From: Algoriphagus antarcticus
GTDB taxonomy: Bacteria > Bacteroidota > Bacteroidia > Cytophagales > Cyclobacteriaceae
Direction: 5' to 3'
Assembly: GCF_002150685.1 (NCBI RefSeq)
Contig: NZ_MSSW01000007.1
Span: 62,001 to 126,000 of the forward strand
Length of the DNA stretch: 64,000 nucleotides
The notes under the pieces are model-generated. The model was not told the DNA's origin. It made no database searches and worked only from the letters and a program-made list of their open reading frames with translations. The translations under genes were made by a program, and so were the position numbers. This document shows, in pieces, positions 15,765 to 23,943 of this stretch (positions are counted from its first letter, which is position 1; the number at the start of each line of letters is the position of its first letter).

Positions 15765-18461
15765 ATGAAAAAAAGTTTACTGATTCTGTTTTGTCTGGTT
15801 TGGGCAAGTTCAGCAATGGCGCAAATACGTTTGGGCCAAAGTCGCTATGCCTCAAGCAAGCCAATCGATATTTTGGAGCTGAATTACGCTAAGCCCCAAA
15901 CCTATAGAATCGCAGAAATAAAAGCTGTGGGTCTTACTACCTTGGATGAAATCGCCATACTGTCCTTATCAGGATTGAAAGTGGATGATAAAATCGAGGT
16001 ACCGGGAGACGCTATCTCCAATGCTTTGAAAAAGCTATGGGGACAAGGGATCATCGGAGATGTGAAAATCTTGGTGACAAAAATAGAAGGTGAAGACATT
16101 TCGCTACTTCTTGATTTGACCGAGAGACCAAGATTCTCCCGTGTTGAGTTCACCGGAATGAACAAAACTCAGGAAACTGAACTCAAAGAAAAAGTAAATA
16201 TCAGAGGACGTGTAGTAAGGGACGATGTACTGAATAACGGCAAGAGGACTATTGAGAAATATTACTTGGATAAAGGCTTCATGAATGCTGATGTAAAAAT
16301 CAGGCAGGAAAGAGATACTACACTACCCAATTCGGTGAAATTGATTTTCGACGTAGTGCAAAATTCTAAAGTTAGAATCAATGCCATCGAATTCTATGGC
16401 AACGAGGAGGTCACTGATTCCAAGCTGAAAAAGAAGCTTAAGAAGACTAAGGAACATGCACGAGTAAGCGTTTTTAAAGATGGATATTCCCGATTGACAG
16501 ACGCATCAGCTACGGACATTAAGAATACCATACTGTACACGGACTCTGCTTCCAATGAAGATGTAAAAGATTACATCAATAAGAATTTTAAACTGAACTT
16601 CTTCAGCGGCTCTAAGTACATCCCTAGTGAATATAGAAATGACAAGGATAACGTAATTAACTTTTACCAGAGTAAAGGTTATCGCGATGCTAAAATCACA
16701 GCTGATTCGGTATATAACTACGGGAAGGATAAAATCAACATTGATATTGCGCTACAAGAAGGACAAAAATATTACTATAGAAACATCACTTTCAACGGTA
16801 ACTATATCCACCCAGACCAAGTACTTCAAGCTAGGCTAGGTATTCAAAGAGGTGACGTTTACGATAAAGAAAAACTTGACAAACGTCTTAATTACGATCC
16901 TACTAAGGGAGATGACGTAAGCTCGCTCTATCAAAATGATGGCTACCTCTTTTTTGATATCGATCCTGTGGAAGTAAATGTTGCCGGAGATTCTATTGAT
17001 CTGGAAATGAGGGTTTTTGAAGGCCCGCAAGTGACGGTAAACTCTGTCAATATCAAAGGAAATGATAGAACATCTGATCACGTAGTAATGCGTGAAATAC
17101 GTATTCTACCAGGTCAAAAATTCAACAGAGAACTTCTAGTTCGTACCATTCGCGAACTTTCCACGTTGGGTTACTTTGACCCTGAAAAAATCAATCCTGA
17201 TCTAAGACCGAATTTCGAAGCAGCAACAGTAGATATTACTTTTGAGCTAGAAGAAAGACCAAATGATCAGATTGAACTCTCTGGTGGTTGGGGAGGATTA
17301 TTCGGTTTCGTAGGTACGGTGGGTCTTTCATTCAATAATTTCTCCATTAAGAATATCAAGGATTTCTCTAAGTGGGATCCACTTCCTGTAGGCGATGGAC
17401 AGAAACTTTCACTAAGAGTACAGGCAAACGGTCAATCTTTCCAGAACTACTCTGTATCCTTGACAGAACCATGGTTTGGCGGCAAAAAGCCTAATGCATT
17501 GAGCTTTTCATTCAATCACTCAGTACAGCGTCAGCTTGATTTCCAAAATCAAAATAACTTTGGAAACGAGTTAGGATCCTTTAAGATCACGGGGGTGACC
17601 TTAGGTCTTGCTAAGAGAGTTACTTGGCCGGATGACAACTTCAGCATCAGTAACTCCTTGCAGTTCCAGGTTTATGATTTTGACCGTTTCGGTACTTCAT
17701 TTGGCCTGAGCTATCCTACGGGAAAATCCAACAGTATCACCTGGAATACAACTATCGCCCGATACAACATTGACAATCCTACCTTCCCAAGATTTGGATC
17801 CAACATTATCCTATCCACAGCATTTACTCCTCCCTATTCTTCACTAAACAAGAATATAAATGAGGAATCAAGTGATGAGGAGAAATATAAGTGGTTAGAA
17901 TACCACAAGTGGATGTTTGATGCATCGATATATACTCCCTTATTTGGCTCAACCAAATTGGTGGCTAGTGCACGAGCTCACATGGGATACTTAGGCTCTT
18001 ATAGCCAAAAGAACGGAATCATTCCACTGGAAAGATTCGTAATGGGTGGTGATGGTATGAACATGAACAACTTTGCGTTGGGTCAGGAGATCATTGGTTT
18101 ACGTGGCTACGAAAATCAGTCTATTACTCCAGGCGCCATTGGAAGAGGCCAACCTGGCTCAGATCCATTCGGAGGTGTTGTCTATAATAAATATGTGATG
18201 GAAGTGAGATACCTAATCTCTCCAAATCCTTCTGCAACGATCTTTGTACTTGGTTTTGCAGAGGCAGGAAACAACTGGGGGTCCTACAAGGATTTCAATC
18301 CATATGACCTAAAGAAATCTGCAGGTTTGGGCGCAAGAATCTTTATGCCGGCATTTGGTCTATTGGGTATTGATTGGGGCTATGGATTTGACAAAGCTCC
18401 TGGTGCGCTTCAGCGAGCTGGCTCACAATTCCACTTTACTATAGGCCAACAAATAAGATAA
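15765..18461 (+). CDS. bamA: Outer-membrane assembly factor BamA
   Basis: An 898-residue Omp85 protein that inserts beta-barrels into the outer membrane. It has a signal peptide (about residues 1-19, cleaved after AMA), a string of POTRA domains (about residues 45-480; for example RFSRVEFTGMNKTQETELKEK), then a 16-strand barrel with the Omp85 signature around ERFVMGGDGMNMNNFALGQEIIGLRGY (L6 loop VRGF-like, here LRGY). The final strand FHFTIGQQIR ends in arginine rather than an aromatic residue. Two Skp-like chaperone genes follow, which supports the assignment. Confidence 0.96.
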   Translation: MKKSLLILFCLVWASSAMAQIRLGQSRYASSKPIDILELNYAKPQTYRIAEIKAVGLTTLDEIAILSLSGLKVDDKIEVPGDAISNALKKLWGQGIIGDVKILVTKIEGEDISLLLDLTERPRFSRVEFTGMNKTQETELKEKVNIRGRVVRDDVLNNGKRTIEKYYLDKGFMNADVKIRQERDTTLPNSVKLIFDVVQNSKVRINAIEFYGNEEVTDSKLKKKLKKTKEHARVSVFKDGYSRLTDASATDIKNTILYTDSASNEDVKDYINKNFKLNFFSGSKYIPSEYRNDKDNVINFYQSKGYRDAKITADSVYNYGKDKINIDIALQEGQKYYYRNITFNGNYIHPDQVLQARLGIQRGDVYDKEKLDKRLNYDPTKGDDVSSLYQNDGYLFFDIDPVEVNVAGDSIDLEMRVFEGPQVTVNSVNIKGNDRTSDHVVMREIRILPGQKFNRELLVRTIRELSTLGYFDPEKINPDLRPNFEAATVDITFELEERPNDQIELSGGWGGLFGFVGTVGLSFNNFSIKNIKDFSKWDPLPVGDGQKLSLRVQANGQSFQNYSVSLTEPWFGGKKPNALSFSFNHSVQRQLDFQNQNNFGNELGSFKITGVTLGLAKRVTWPDDNFSISNSLQFQVYDFDRFGTSFGLSYPTGKSNSITWNTTIARYNIDNPTFPRFGSNIILSTAFTPPYSSLNKNINEESSDEEKYKWLEYHKWMFDASIYTPLFGSTKLVASARAHMGYLGSYSQKNGIIPLERFVMGGDGMNMNNFALGQEIIGLRGYENQSITPGAIGRGQPGSDPFGGVVYNKYVMEVRYLISPNPSATIFVLGFAEAGNNWGSYKDFNPYDLKKSAGLGARIFMPAFGLLGIDWGYGFDKAPGALQRAGSQFHFTIGQQIR

Positions 18462-18553
18462 GTGTGGGTTTAGGATTGGGAATAGTTAATTTATGCAAAA
18501 AATGACGTTCTAAGAATGTTAAGAAATCAGGTCAATGTTAACTTCTAAGACTC

Positions 18554-19084
18554 ATGAATAAATCACTGAAAATCGTATTTTTGTTGCTCTTTGTGCTCCA
18601 AACGGCACCTTTGGCAGCCCAGAAGATCGGATACATTGATTCGGAATATATTCTAAACAAGCATCCGGACTACAAAGTAATCCAGCAAGAGCTAGAGAAC
18701 ATAAGTTCCGAATGGAAGAAAGAGGCACAAAATTTGGACAAAGAGATTAAAGATCTTTCTGTCCAGCTAAAAGCAGAGGAAGTGCTCCTCACAGAAGAAA
18801 TGTACCAGCAACGGCTGGAGGAAATTAAATTGAAACAAAAAGAATCCCAGGAATTCAATAGTAGGATTTTCGGAATCGACGGGCAGTATTTCCAAAAACA
18901 AGCGGAACTGATGCAGCCTTTACAATCCAAAATCTATGACGCTATTGAGCGAGTAACTCGAAGAAACAATCTAGGAATACTGTTTGATAAGGCAGCCGAA
19001 CCATCGGCAATTATCTATACAGATCCCAGACACGACTATTCGGAGTTCGTCTTGGTGGAATTGGGAATTGAAGAAAACAAATAA
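18554..19084 (+). CDS. OmpH/Skp-family periplasmic chaperone, first copy
   Basis: A 176-residue protein with a signal peptide (cleavage after APLAAQ) and the OmpH/Skp pattern. A short beta segment (KIGYIDSEYILNKHPDY) is followed by a long charged coiled coil (about residues 40-110) and a C-terminal beta return (LGILFDKA). Skp-like proteins hold unfolded outer-membrane proteins in the periplasm for BamA. The second copy follows after 15 nt. Confidence 0.9.
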   Translation: MNKSLKIVFLLLFVLQTAPLAAQKIGYIDSEYILNKHPDYKVIQQELENISSEWKKEAQNLDKEIKDLSVQLKAEEVLLTEEMYQQRLEEIKLKQKESQEFNSRIFGIDGQYFQKQAELMQPLQSKIYDAIERVTRRNNLGILFDKAAEPSAIIYTDPRHDYSEFVLVELGIEENK

Positions 19085-19099
19085 AAAAGAAACACAGAA

Positions 19100-19648
19100 A
19101 TGATGAAAGTAAAAGTTATCCTTTCCGCAGTAGCCTTGCTTTGCGTAGGATTCGCGGCTCAGGCTCAAGATGTCAAAATTGGTTATACCAATGTAGAATT
19201 TATCATGGATTTGATGCCAGAAATGGAGCAAATAGCTGCTGATGTTAAAGATTACGAAACTCAGCTTCAGACTACTTTGCAACTAAAAGCTGAAGATTTT
19301 CAGCGTCAGGTACAGGCTTATCAGCAAGCTGCTCAGACTATGACTGAAGAAGCTAGAGCTGCTAAGGAGAAAGAATTGACTGCCCTACAAGGCACCATGC
19401 AAAAAATGGAGTCTGATACTCAAGTCAGTTATCAGAGAAAACTAGGTGAGCTTCTTTCACCTGTTCAGACTAAGGTGATTAATGCAATTAATGCAGTGGC
19501 CGCTGAAAACAGCTACACGCATATCTTTGCTGAGTCAGCAGGACAGGCTCCTATCCTTCTTTATACTAAAGAAGAAGATAAATTCACTGAGCTAGTTTTA
19601 GCGAAGTTGGGTCTTGAGATGCCAGCTGCTCCAGCACCAACAAACTAA
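19100..19648 (+). CDS. OmpH/Skp-family periplasmic chaperone, second copy
   Basis: A 182-residue paralogue of the preceding gene with the same layout: signal peptide (AAQAQDVKIGY), opening strand VKIGYTNVEFIMDLMPE, glutamine- and alanine-rich coiled coil (about residues 45-120), closing beta segment, and a Pro/Ala tail. Two adjacent ATG codons (19100 and 19103) are possible starts. It is the last gene of the uppS-bamA-skp cluster and is followed by a strong terminator. Confidence 0.92.
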   Translation: MMKVKVILSAVALLCVGFAAQAQDVKIGYTNVEFIMDLMPEMEQIAADVKDYETQLQTTLQLKAEDFQRQVQAYQQAAQTMTEEARAAKEKELTALQGTMQKMESDTQVSYQRKLGELLSPVQTKVINAINAVAAENSYTHIFAESAGQAPILLYTKEEDKFTELVLAKLGLEMPAAPAPTN

Positions 19649-19667
19649 TTAACTTATAGTAACTAAG

Positions 19668-19705
19668 AAGCCGCTAACTCGATATCGAATTAGCGGCTTT
19701 TTTTT
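19668..19705 (+). terminator. Terminator of the bamA-skp cluster
   Basis: A 10-bp stem AAGCCGCTAA / TTAGCGGCTT encloses a 12-nt loop and ends in eight or more T, 20 nt after the second skp stop codon. Confidence 0.9.
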
Positions 19706-19718
19706 GCGAAGGTCTTTT

Positions 19719-19756
19719 TTAACCGTGGAGACCACAGAGTTATTCACAGAGAGCGC
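19719..19756 (+). repeat. Interspersed repeat, copy A (inverted with respect to copy B)
   Basis: A 38-bp stretch beginning TTAACCGTGGAG and ending GAGAGCGC. The reverse complement of 20258-20295 begins TTAACCGCTGTG and also ends GAGAGCGC, with shared interior AGGTT/AGTT-type and TTCAC words. The two copies flank the thioredoxin gene in opposite orientation. Confidence 0.6.
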
Positions 19757-19913
19757 AGGTCTTTAGCAGTATTTGCCATGTCAGACTAACGCTTACCTCC
19801 TGAAAGGAAGGGATTCTAAGTCCTAATACATAGCCCCCTGCAGCAACTATCTCCTACCATTGAAAACTCCTTACTTAAAACTTTCTACCTCGCTCCTAGT
19901 CTTATTTCAAAGC

Positions 19914-20219
19914 ATGCCAAAAAAGAACCCAAAAGACATAATCAGTAAAAGCCAGGATGCTATACTCGTAGATTTCTATGCAGAATGGTGCGGTCCATGT
20001 CAGACGATGGATCCTATCATCGATGAAGTACTGACAGAATTAGGTGGGAAAATAAAACTGCTTAAAATCAACATTGATAAAAGTCCTCAGATGGCTCAAC
20101 AATTTGCAGTGCGGTCTATCCCCAATTACATCCTCTTCAAGAAAGGTAAAATCCTCTGGAGAAAAGGCGGCTTGATTACGAAGCGGGATTTACATCAGGC
20201 GTTGAAAGGGTTTGTTTGA
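19914..20219 (+). CDS. Thioredoxin
   Basis: A 101-residue cytosolic thioredoxin with active site WCGPC at residues 25-29, the cis-proline loop SIPNYILF, and the C-terminal helix. It reduces protein disulfides. ATG 19914 gives a canonical thioredoxin; a TTG at 19860 would add 18 residues with a weak hydrophobic stretch and is considered less likely. The gene is isolated and bracketed by the inverted repeat copies at 19719 and 20258. Confidence 0.9.
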   Translation: MPKKNPKDIISKSQDAILVDFYAEWCGPCQTMDPIIDEVLTELGGKIKLLKINIDKSPQMAQQFAVRSIPNYILFKKGKILWRKGGLITKRDLHQALKGFV

Positions 20220-20257
20220 AAAATACTCAGTCCAGCTTCCGGAGAAGCAAGACAACC

Positions 20258-20295
20258 GCGCTCTCCGCGTGAACCTTTGCGCTCACAGCGGTTAA
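20258..20295 (-). repeat. Interspersed repeat, copy B
   Basis: The inverted counterpart of the 19719-19756 copy. It reads GCGCTCTCC at its left end and GGTTAA at its right end on the plus strand. Similarity is partial but covers both ends with the same 38-bp length. Confidence 0.6.
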
Positions 20296-20301
20296 CCCTT
20301 A

Positions 20302-20340
20302 AATTAAAAAAGCTCCCGATTTGGGAGCTTTTAATTTTTA
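20302..20340. terminator. Bidirectional terminator between thioredoxin and rluB-like gene
   Basis: AAAAGCTCCC pairs with GGGAGCTTTT around a 5-nt loop, with A and T tracts on both sides. It lies between convergent genes. Confidence 0.85.
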
Positions 20341-21663
20341 TATAAAGAACTTCAAACGAATCACTTCCTGCTCTGAGAGGAAGCGATAATGCCCCCGTTT
20401 CAAATCCTTTTTGTCTAACCCTGCATAGACCACGCGATCAAGTGCTGTCACATCATAACCCAGATGAGCAAAGATTCTACGCACAATTCTGTTTCTTCCC
20501 ACGTGAATCTCCAAACCTAGGATAGTTCTGTCCAAAGACAATACCTGCATATCATCTACACTAACCTTTCCATCTTCCAAAGTCAAGCCCTCGATAATAG
20601 CCTCTTCGTCTTTCTTCGTAAGCGGCTTATCCAACGTCACCTGATAGATTTTCTTGATTTCATTGGAAGGGTGAGAAAGCTTTGCGGCCAACTCACCGTC
20701 ATTGGTAAACAACAATAGCCCGGTGGTATTTCTATCCAATCGACCAACTGGGAAAATTCGCTCTTCGCAAGCGTTACCAACTAGGTTCATCACCGTTTTA
20801 CGATCCATAGGATCATCAGTAGTTGTGATGAAATCTTTAGGCTTATTTAGCAACACATAAGTAGGCTTTTCAGGATTGATTTTTCTGCCCTGATAGACCA
20901 CACGGTCAGTTTTCTTAACTTTACGTCCAAGCTCAGTGCAAATCTCTCCATTCAGCGTCACCAAACCTTTGCTGATCAGTGAATCTGCCTCTCTTCTGCT
21001 GCAAATACCAGAATTGGCGATGTATTTATTCAGGCGAATAAGATTCTCATCATTCTCCATTTTTTTCTTCTTTTGAGGAAGCGCGTCGAAGTTATAATCA
21101 GGTCTCTCTACGTTAGTATCCTGATCCACAAAACGTTTTTTACCAAATCCCTTCGTGTCCTTCTTTTCAGACTTGTACGTCGGTTTGCCTTCTGCAAACA
21201 CTGGCTTTTGATCCTTGCCTCGTCCCTTGTAAATAAGTCCGCCTGGCTTTTCTGAGAATTCCGGCTTGCCTGGTTTAGCATCTCTTTTGTATGGCTTAGG
21301 ACCTTCCACTTCTTCTTTTTTGGAGAAAAATTGTTTCTTACCTGTGCCAAAATCCTTCTTTTCAGATACGTCCGTACCTTGTTCTTTATTACTTCCAAAA
21401 GGAGATTTAGAACCAAATTTCTTTTCTCCCAGATTCTTAAATCCATCTTTCTTAGTTCTTGGCTTTTTCTTAAAGTCAGAGAAATCATCTTCACTTTTGC
21501 CTAATTGCTTCTTTGCTGGGCCAGATTTGGAGAACCCAGAATCTTTGGATTTATTAAATCCTTCTGATTTCCCCTTGTAACTTCCTCTTTGTCCTGAATT
21601 TGAAGAGTTGGAATCTTTTTTTCCTTCGCCGAAAAACGGCTTTTTTGAATTGTTATCTTTCAT
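20338..21663 (-). CDS. RluB/RsuA-family rRNA pseudouridine synthase with basic low-complexity N-terminus
   Basis: A 441-residue protein. Residues 1-205 are a low-complexity region rich in K, G, S, F, D and E (repeated KKDFG/GFKK-like words), probably disordered and RNA-binding. An S4 domain follows (about 208-255, LIRLNKYIANSGICSRREAD), then the catalytic domain with D310 in FPVGRLDRNTTGLLLFTNDG. Family members convert uridine to pseudouridine in 23S or 16S rRNA; RluB-type is the best guess. The canonical enzyme is about 240-290 residues, so nearly half is extension. A TACCTTTG box on the minus strand (21744-21737) may be its promoter. Confidence 0.9.
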   Translation of the reverse strand: MKDNNSKKPFFGEGKKDSNSSNSGQRGSYKGKSEGFNKSKDSGFSKSGPAKKQLGKSEDDFSDFKKKPRTKKDGFKNLGEKKFGSKSPFGSNKEQGTDVSEKKDFGTGKKQFFSKKEEVEGPKPYKRDAKPGKPEFSEKPGGLIYKGRGKDQKPVFAEGKPTYKSEKKDTKGFGKKRFVDQDTNVERPDYNFDALPQKKKKMENDENLIRLNKYIANSGICSRREADSLISKGLVTLNGEICTELGRKVKKTDRVVYQGRKINPEKPTYVLLNKPKDFITTTDDPMDRKTVMNLVGNACEERIFPVGRLDRNTTGLLLFTNDGELAAKLSHPSNEIKKIYQVTLDKPLTKKDEEAIIEGLTLEDGKVSVDDMQVLSLDRTILGLEIHVGRNRIVRRIFAHLGYDVTALDRVVYAGLDKKDLKRGHYRFLSEQEVIRLKFFI

Positions 21664-21736
21664 AGATTTGCAGCATCACTGCTGGATTGATTGTAAATAA
21701 AATAAGCACTTGGTTTTCAACCGCTTAATCGGGCTG

Positions 21737-21744
21737 CAAAGGTA
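21737..21744 (-). promoter_or_regulatory. -7 promoter element upstream of the pseudouridine synthase gene
   Basis: TACCTTTG on the minus strand, about 73 nt before the ATG. No TTTG occurs at the usual distance; instead a perfect 6-bp hairpin (GGAGAT / ATCTCC, 21755-21774) occupies the upstream region. Confidence 0.35.
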
Positions 21745-21795
21745 CAGTCTATCTGGAGATTTTTAATCATCTCCTCCAAAAATAATCTAGACTAG

Positions 21796-21874
21796 AAAAC
21801 CTGCCAGGTTTTAATAAAAATCGCGCAAAGGGAAATTTTATTAAAGCCCCAGGCTGGAAACCTGGCAGGTTTTG
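21796..21874. repeat. Inverted-repeat intergenic element (AACCTGCCAGGTT family)
   Basis: AAAACCTGCCAGGTTTTAAT at about 21797-21816 is inverted with respect to TTTTATTAAA plus ACCTGGCAGGTTTT at 21836-21874. Each half is itself near-palindromic (AACCTG.CAGGTT). On the minus strand it lies just downstream of murQ and could act as its terminator, but it is longer and more structured than the other terminators here. AT-rich sequence between the arms may form the loop. Confidence 0.65.
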
Positions 21875-21886
21875 ATTTGCACAACA

Positions 21887-22699
21887 CTAGTTCAAATTTT
21901 TGTAATAATAATCTGTTGCCTTACGAACAGAACCCTCACTGATCAAGAGTCCCTTGGCAGTCGCCTCATCGAGCCCAGTAGCTTCCATGATCATATTGAT
22001 CCCTCGCTGCATCAGCTTCGCATTAGAAAGCTGCATATCCACCATCTTATTGCCTTTCACCTTTCCAAGCTTGATCATTACTGTTGTGGAGATCATGTTG
22101 AGAATAAGTTTCTGAGCTGTACCAGATTTCATACGTGTACTTCCCGTGATAAACTCTGGACCTACCACTGCCTCTATGGGATGATCCACTTCTTTAGAAA
22201 GTGGGGAATCTGGATTACAGGTGATGCTTCCTGTTAAGAGCCCTTTTTCACGAGCCGCTTTCACGCCACCGATCACATAAGGAGTTGTCCCTGATGCAGC
22301 AATTCCAATCACGGTGTCATTTGCATTGAACCCATATTCCAAAATATCATTCCACGCCTGCTCAGGATCGTCTTCAGCATTTTCCACGGCTTTCCTGATC
22401 GCTGTATCCCCTCCTGCAATTAGTCCCAAAACCATATCGAACGGTACACCATATGTCGGCGGACATTCAGACGCATCCAGCACGCCAAGTCTTCCACTGG
22501 TGCCAGCTCCGATGTAAATCAACCTTCCGCCTTTTTGCATTCTAAGTACAATTTCCTCTACCAATCCACTGATATTAGGAATCACCTTCTCTACGGCTAA
22601 CGGCACTTTTTTATCCTCGGTATTGATATTATGAAGCAAATCCAACAAATCCATTTGCTCCAAATTATCATAGTGGGAGGTACTTTCGGTTACTTTCAT
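21887..22699 (-). CDS. murQ: N-acetylmuramic acid 6-phosphate etherase MurQ
   Basis: A 270-residue SIS-domain lyase that cleaves the lactyl ether of MurNAc-6-phosphate to give GlcNAc-6-phosphate, a step of peptidoglycan recycling. The SIS core GAGTSGRLGVLDASECPPTYG carries E78. The second catalytic glutamate is E109 (ENAEDDPEQAW), with the same 31-residue spacing as E83/E114 of E. coli. The sugar kinase gene upstream on the same strand supports the recycling role. A 67-bp repeat element ends 24 nt before the start codon. Confidence 0.94.
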   Translation of the reverse strand: MKVTESTSHYDNLEQMDLLDLLHNINTEDKKVPLAVEKVIPNISGLVEEIVLRMQKGGRLIYIGAGTSGRLGVLDASECPPTYGVPFDMVLGLIAGGDTAIRKAVENAEDDPEQAWNDILEYGFNANDTVIGIAASGTTPYVIGGVKAAREKGLLTGSITCNPDSPLSKEVDHPIEAVVGPEFITGSTRMKSGTAQKLILNMISTTVMIKLGKVKGNKMVDMQLSNAKLMQRGINMIMEATGLDEATAKGLLISEGSVRKATDYYYKNLN

Positions 22700-22722
22700 C
22701 TGTTTTTAATTTTTTTTAATTG

Positions 22723-22789
22723 GTCATATGGAATCTCGCATTACGGATAATCATCCCTCCGAGCGTTGCCTTAGACATGCTCGATTTCA
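22723..22789 (-). repeat. 67-bp interspersed element, copy 1 (murQ leader)
   Basis: On the minus strand it starts TGAAATCGAGCATG and ends ATGCGAGATTCCATATGAC. The two ends are imperfect inverted repeats of about 12 bp. The first three bases TGA are the stop codon of the upstream kinase gene, and the element ends 24 nt before the murQ ATG. Same length and ends as copies at 23877 and 30464; the middle is variable. Confidence 0.8.
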
Positions 22790-23629
22790 CAGGGTCTCTT
22801 GGTGGTAAAGTGTCAAACCTGCTATTGGGCTTTCAATTATTAGATTTACGTTAATATGCACATCTGAGGCAGCTTTACGAAGAATATCACTGTTATAATA
22901 AGCAATAGATCCTACAAAATTCACCGGCTTCTCCCTATACTCTTTATACTTCATCACATGCTGCTTGAAGAATTCCTGAAAGGAATTGTAGTAGAGCAGG
23001 TAGCAATAAGGATTGGATTTGTGCTCTGTGATAAATCTACAAAAACTAGCCATGTATCTATTGGGAAACGGCTTTTGATACACATGCTCCTGAATTAATA
23101 TATTGGTCAAATGAAAATTGTTAGTGAGCTCCCTTTTAATTTCTGAAGGCATTTCATCATTGATAAAATCTTTCAAAAGCTTCCTGCCAACATAGCCTCC
23201 GCCGCCTTCATCTCCAAAAATATAACCTGGAGCAGGGCGAGTATCCACGATCTGCTTTCCATCGTAATCACAGCTATTCGATCCTGTCCCCAAAATACAT
23301 GCTATTCCAGGCTGGTGACCGCAGGTTGACTTTGCGGCCGCAGTGAGGTCGTGATCTATAGTTATTTTAGCTTTTGGAAAAACAGTTTTCAATGCTGACG
23401 AAACCTCATTCTTTCGATCAGGTGTAGAGCATCCTGCGCCATAGAAAAATATCTCTTCTATTTCACTCTCCAGATTTACCAGGAATTCGCTCTGCATTTG
23501 AATCGCCATTTCTTCCGACGTTTGATAATAGGGGTTAAACCCAATACCTCGGTGCTGACTAATTCTTCGATCTGAATGAATTACTCTCCAGTCCGTTTTG
23601 CTGGAACCACTATCTGCGATTAATATCAT
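22787..23629 (-). CDS. BadF/BadG-type sugar kinase (N-acetylglucosamine or MurNAc kinase)
   Basis: A 280-residue ASKHA-fold kinase of the BadF/BadG/BcrA family. The phosphate-1 motif is at the N-terminus (LIADSGSSKTDWRV). ILGTGSNSCDYDG and the GDEGGGGYVGRKLL loop are the nucleotide-binding and sugar-kinase signatures. In Bacteroidota these kinases phosphorylate amino sugars from peptidoglycan turnover, which fits the murQ gene 87 nt downstream. Exact substrate (GlcNAc or MurNAc) is inference. Its ATG directly abuts the stop of the upstream b5-like gene. Confidence 0.88.
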   Translation of the reverse strand: MILIADSGSSKTDWRVIHSDRRISQHRGIGFNPYYQTSEEMAIQMQSEFLVNLESEIEEIFFYGAGCSTPDRKNEVSSALKTVFPKAKITIDHDLTAAAKSTCGHQPGIACILGTGSNSCDYDGKQIVDTRPAPGYIFGDEGGGGYVGRKLLKDFINDEMPSEIKRELTNNFHLTNILIQEHVYQKPFPNRYMASFCRFITEHKSNPYCYLLYYNSFQEFFKQHVMKYKEYREKPVNFVGSIAYYNSDILRKAASDVHINVNLIIESPIAGLTLYHQETL

Positions 23630-23857
23630 CTATGCTAATTGCCCAATGGCTTGAAATTTCTCAAATACCTTTTCTGTGTGAGGAGCATCTGGCAGCTCTT
23701 CTGTAAGATCCTGACCAGCCCAATGTTCGTAATGCATACCCCTTTTCCATAGCCTAGAACCGCTCACATCATAAATTACTCCTTGAAAAGCTACCCATAT
23801 TTCGGGTTTATCCTGGCCATTTCGAAGTGCTAGCTGTTGCTTTGTATAGATTTTCAT
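23630..23857 (-). CDS. Small cytochrome-b5-like heme/steroid-binding domain protein
   Basis: A 75-residue single-domain protein with the prokaryotic cytochrome b5-like pattern YTKQQLALRNG, VAFQGVIYDVSGSRLWKRG, and then MHYEHWAGQDLTEEL, with histidines as candidate heme ligands. There is no signal peptide or membrane helix. ATG 23857 (MKIYTKQQ) is chosen; a frame extends upstream to 23974 but that part runs through a repeat element and the previous gene. It is translationally contiguous with the sugar kinase. Partner and ligand unknown. Confidence 0.82.
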   Translation of the reverse strand: MKIYTKQQLALRNGQDKPEIWVAFQGVIYDVSGSRLWKRGMHYEHWAGQDLTEELPDAPHTEKVFEKFQAIGQLA

Positions 23858-23876
23858 GAGTTTATTTTTTTTTACG

Positions 23877-23943
23877 GCCACATGGAATCTCGCATTTACA
23901 ATGATCATCCCTCCGCGTGACTTTATGGACATGCGCGATTTCA
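23877..23943 (-). repeat. 67-bp interspersed element, copy 2 (leader of the b5-like gene)
   Basis: On the minus strand it starts TGAAATCGCGCATGTCC and ends ATGCGAGATTCCATGTGGC. It begins directly after the stop codon (TGA, 23946-23944) of the arginase-fold gene and ends 20 nt before the b5-like ATG. It shares the CGGAGGGATGAT core word with copy 1 except for small changes. Confidence 0.8.
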
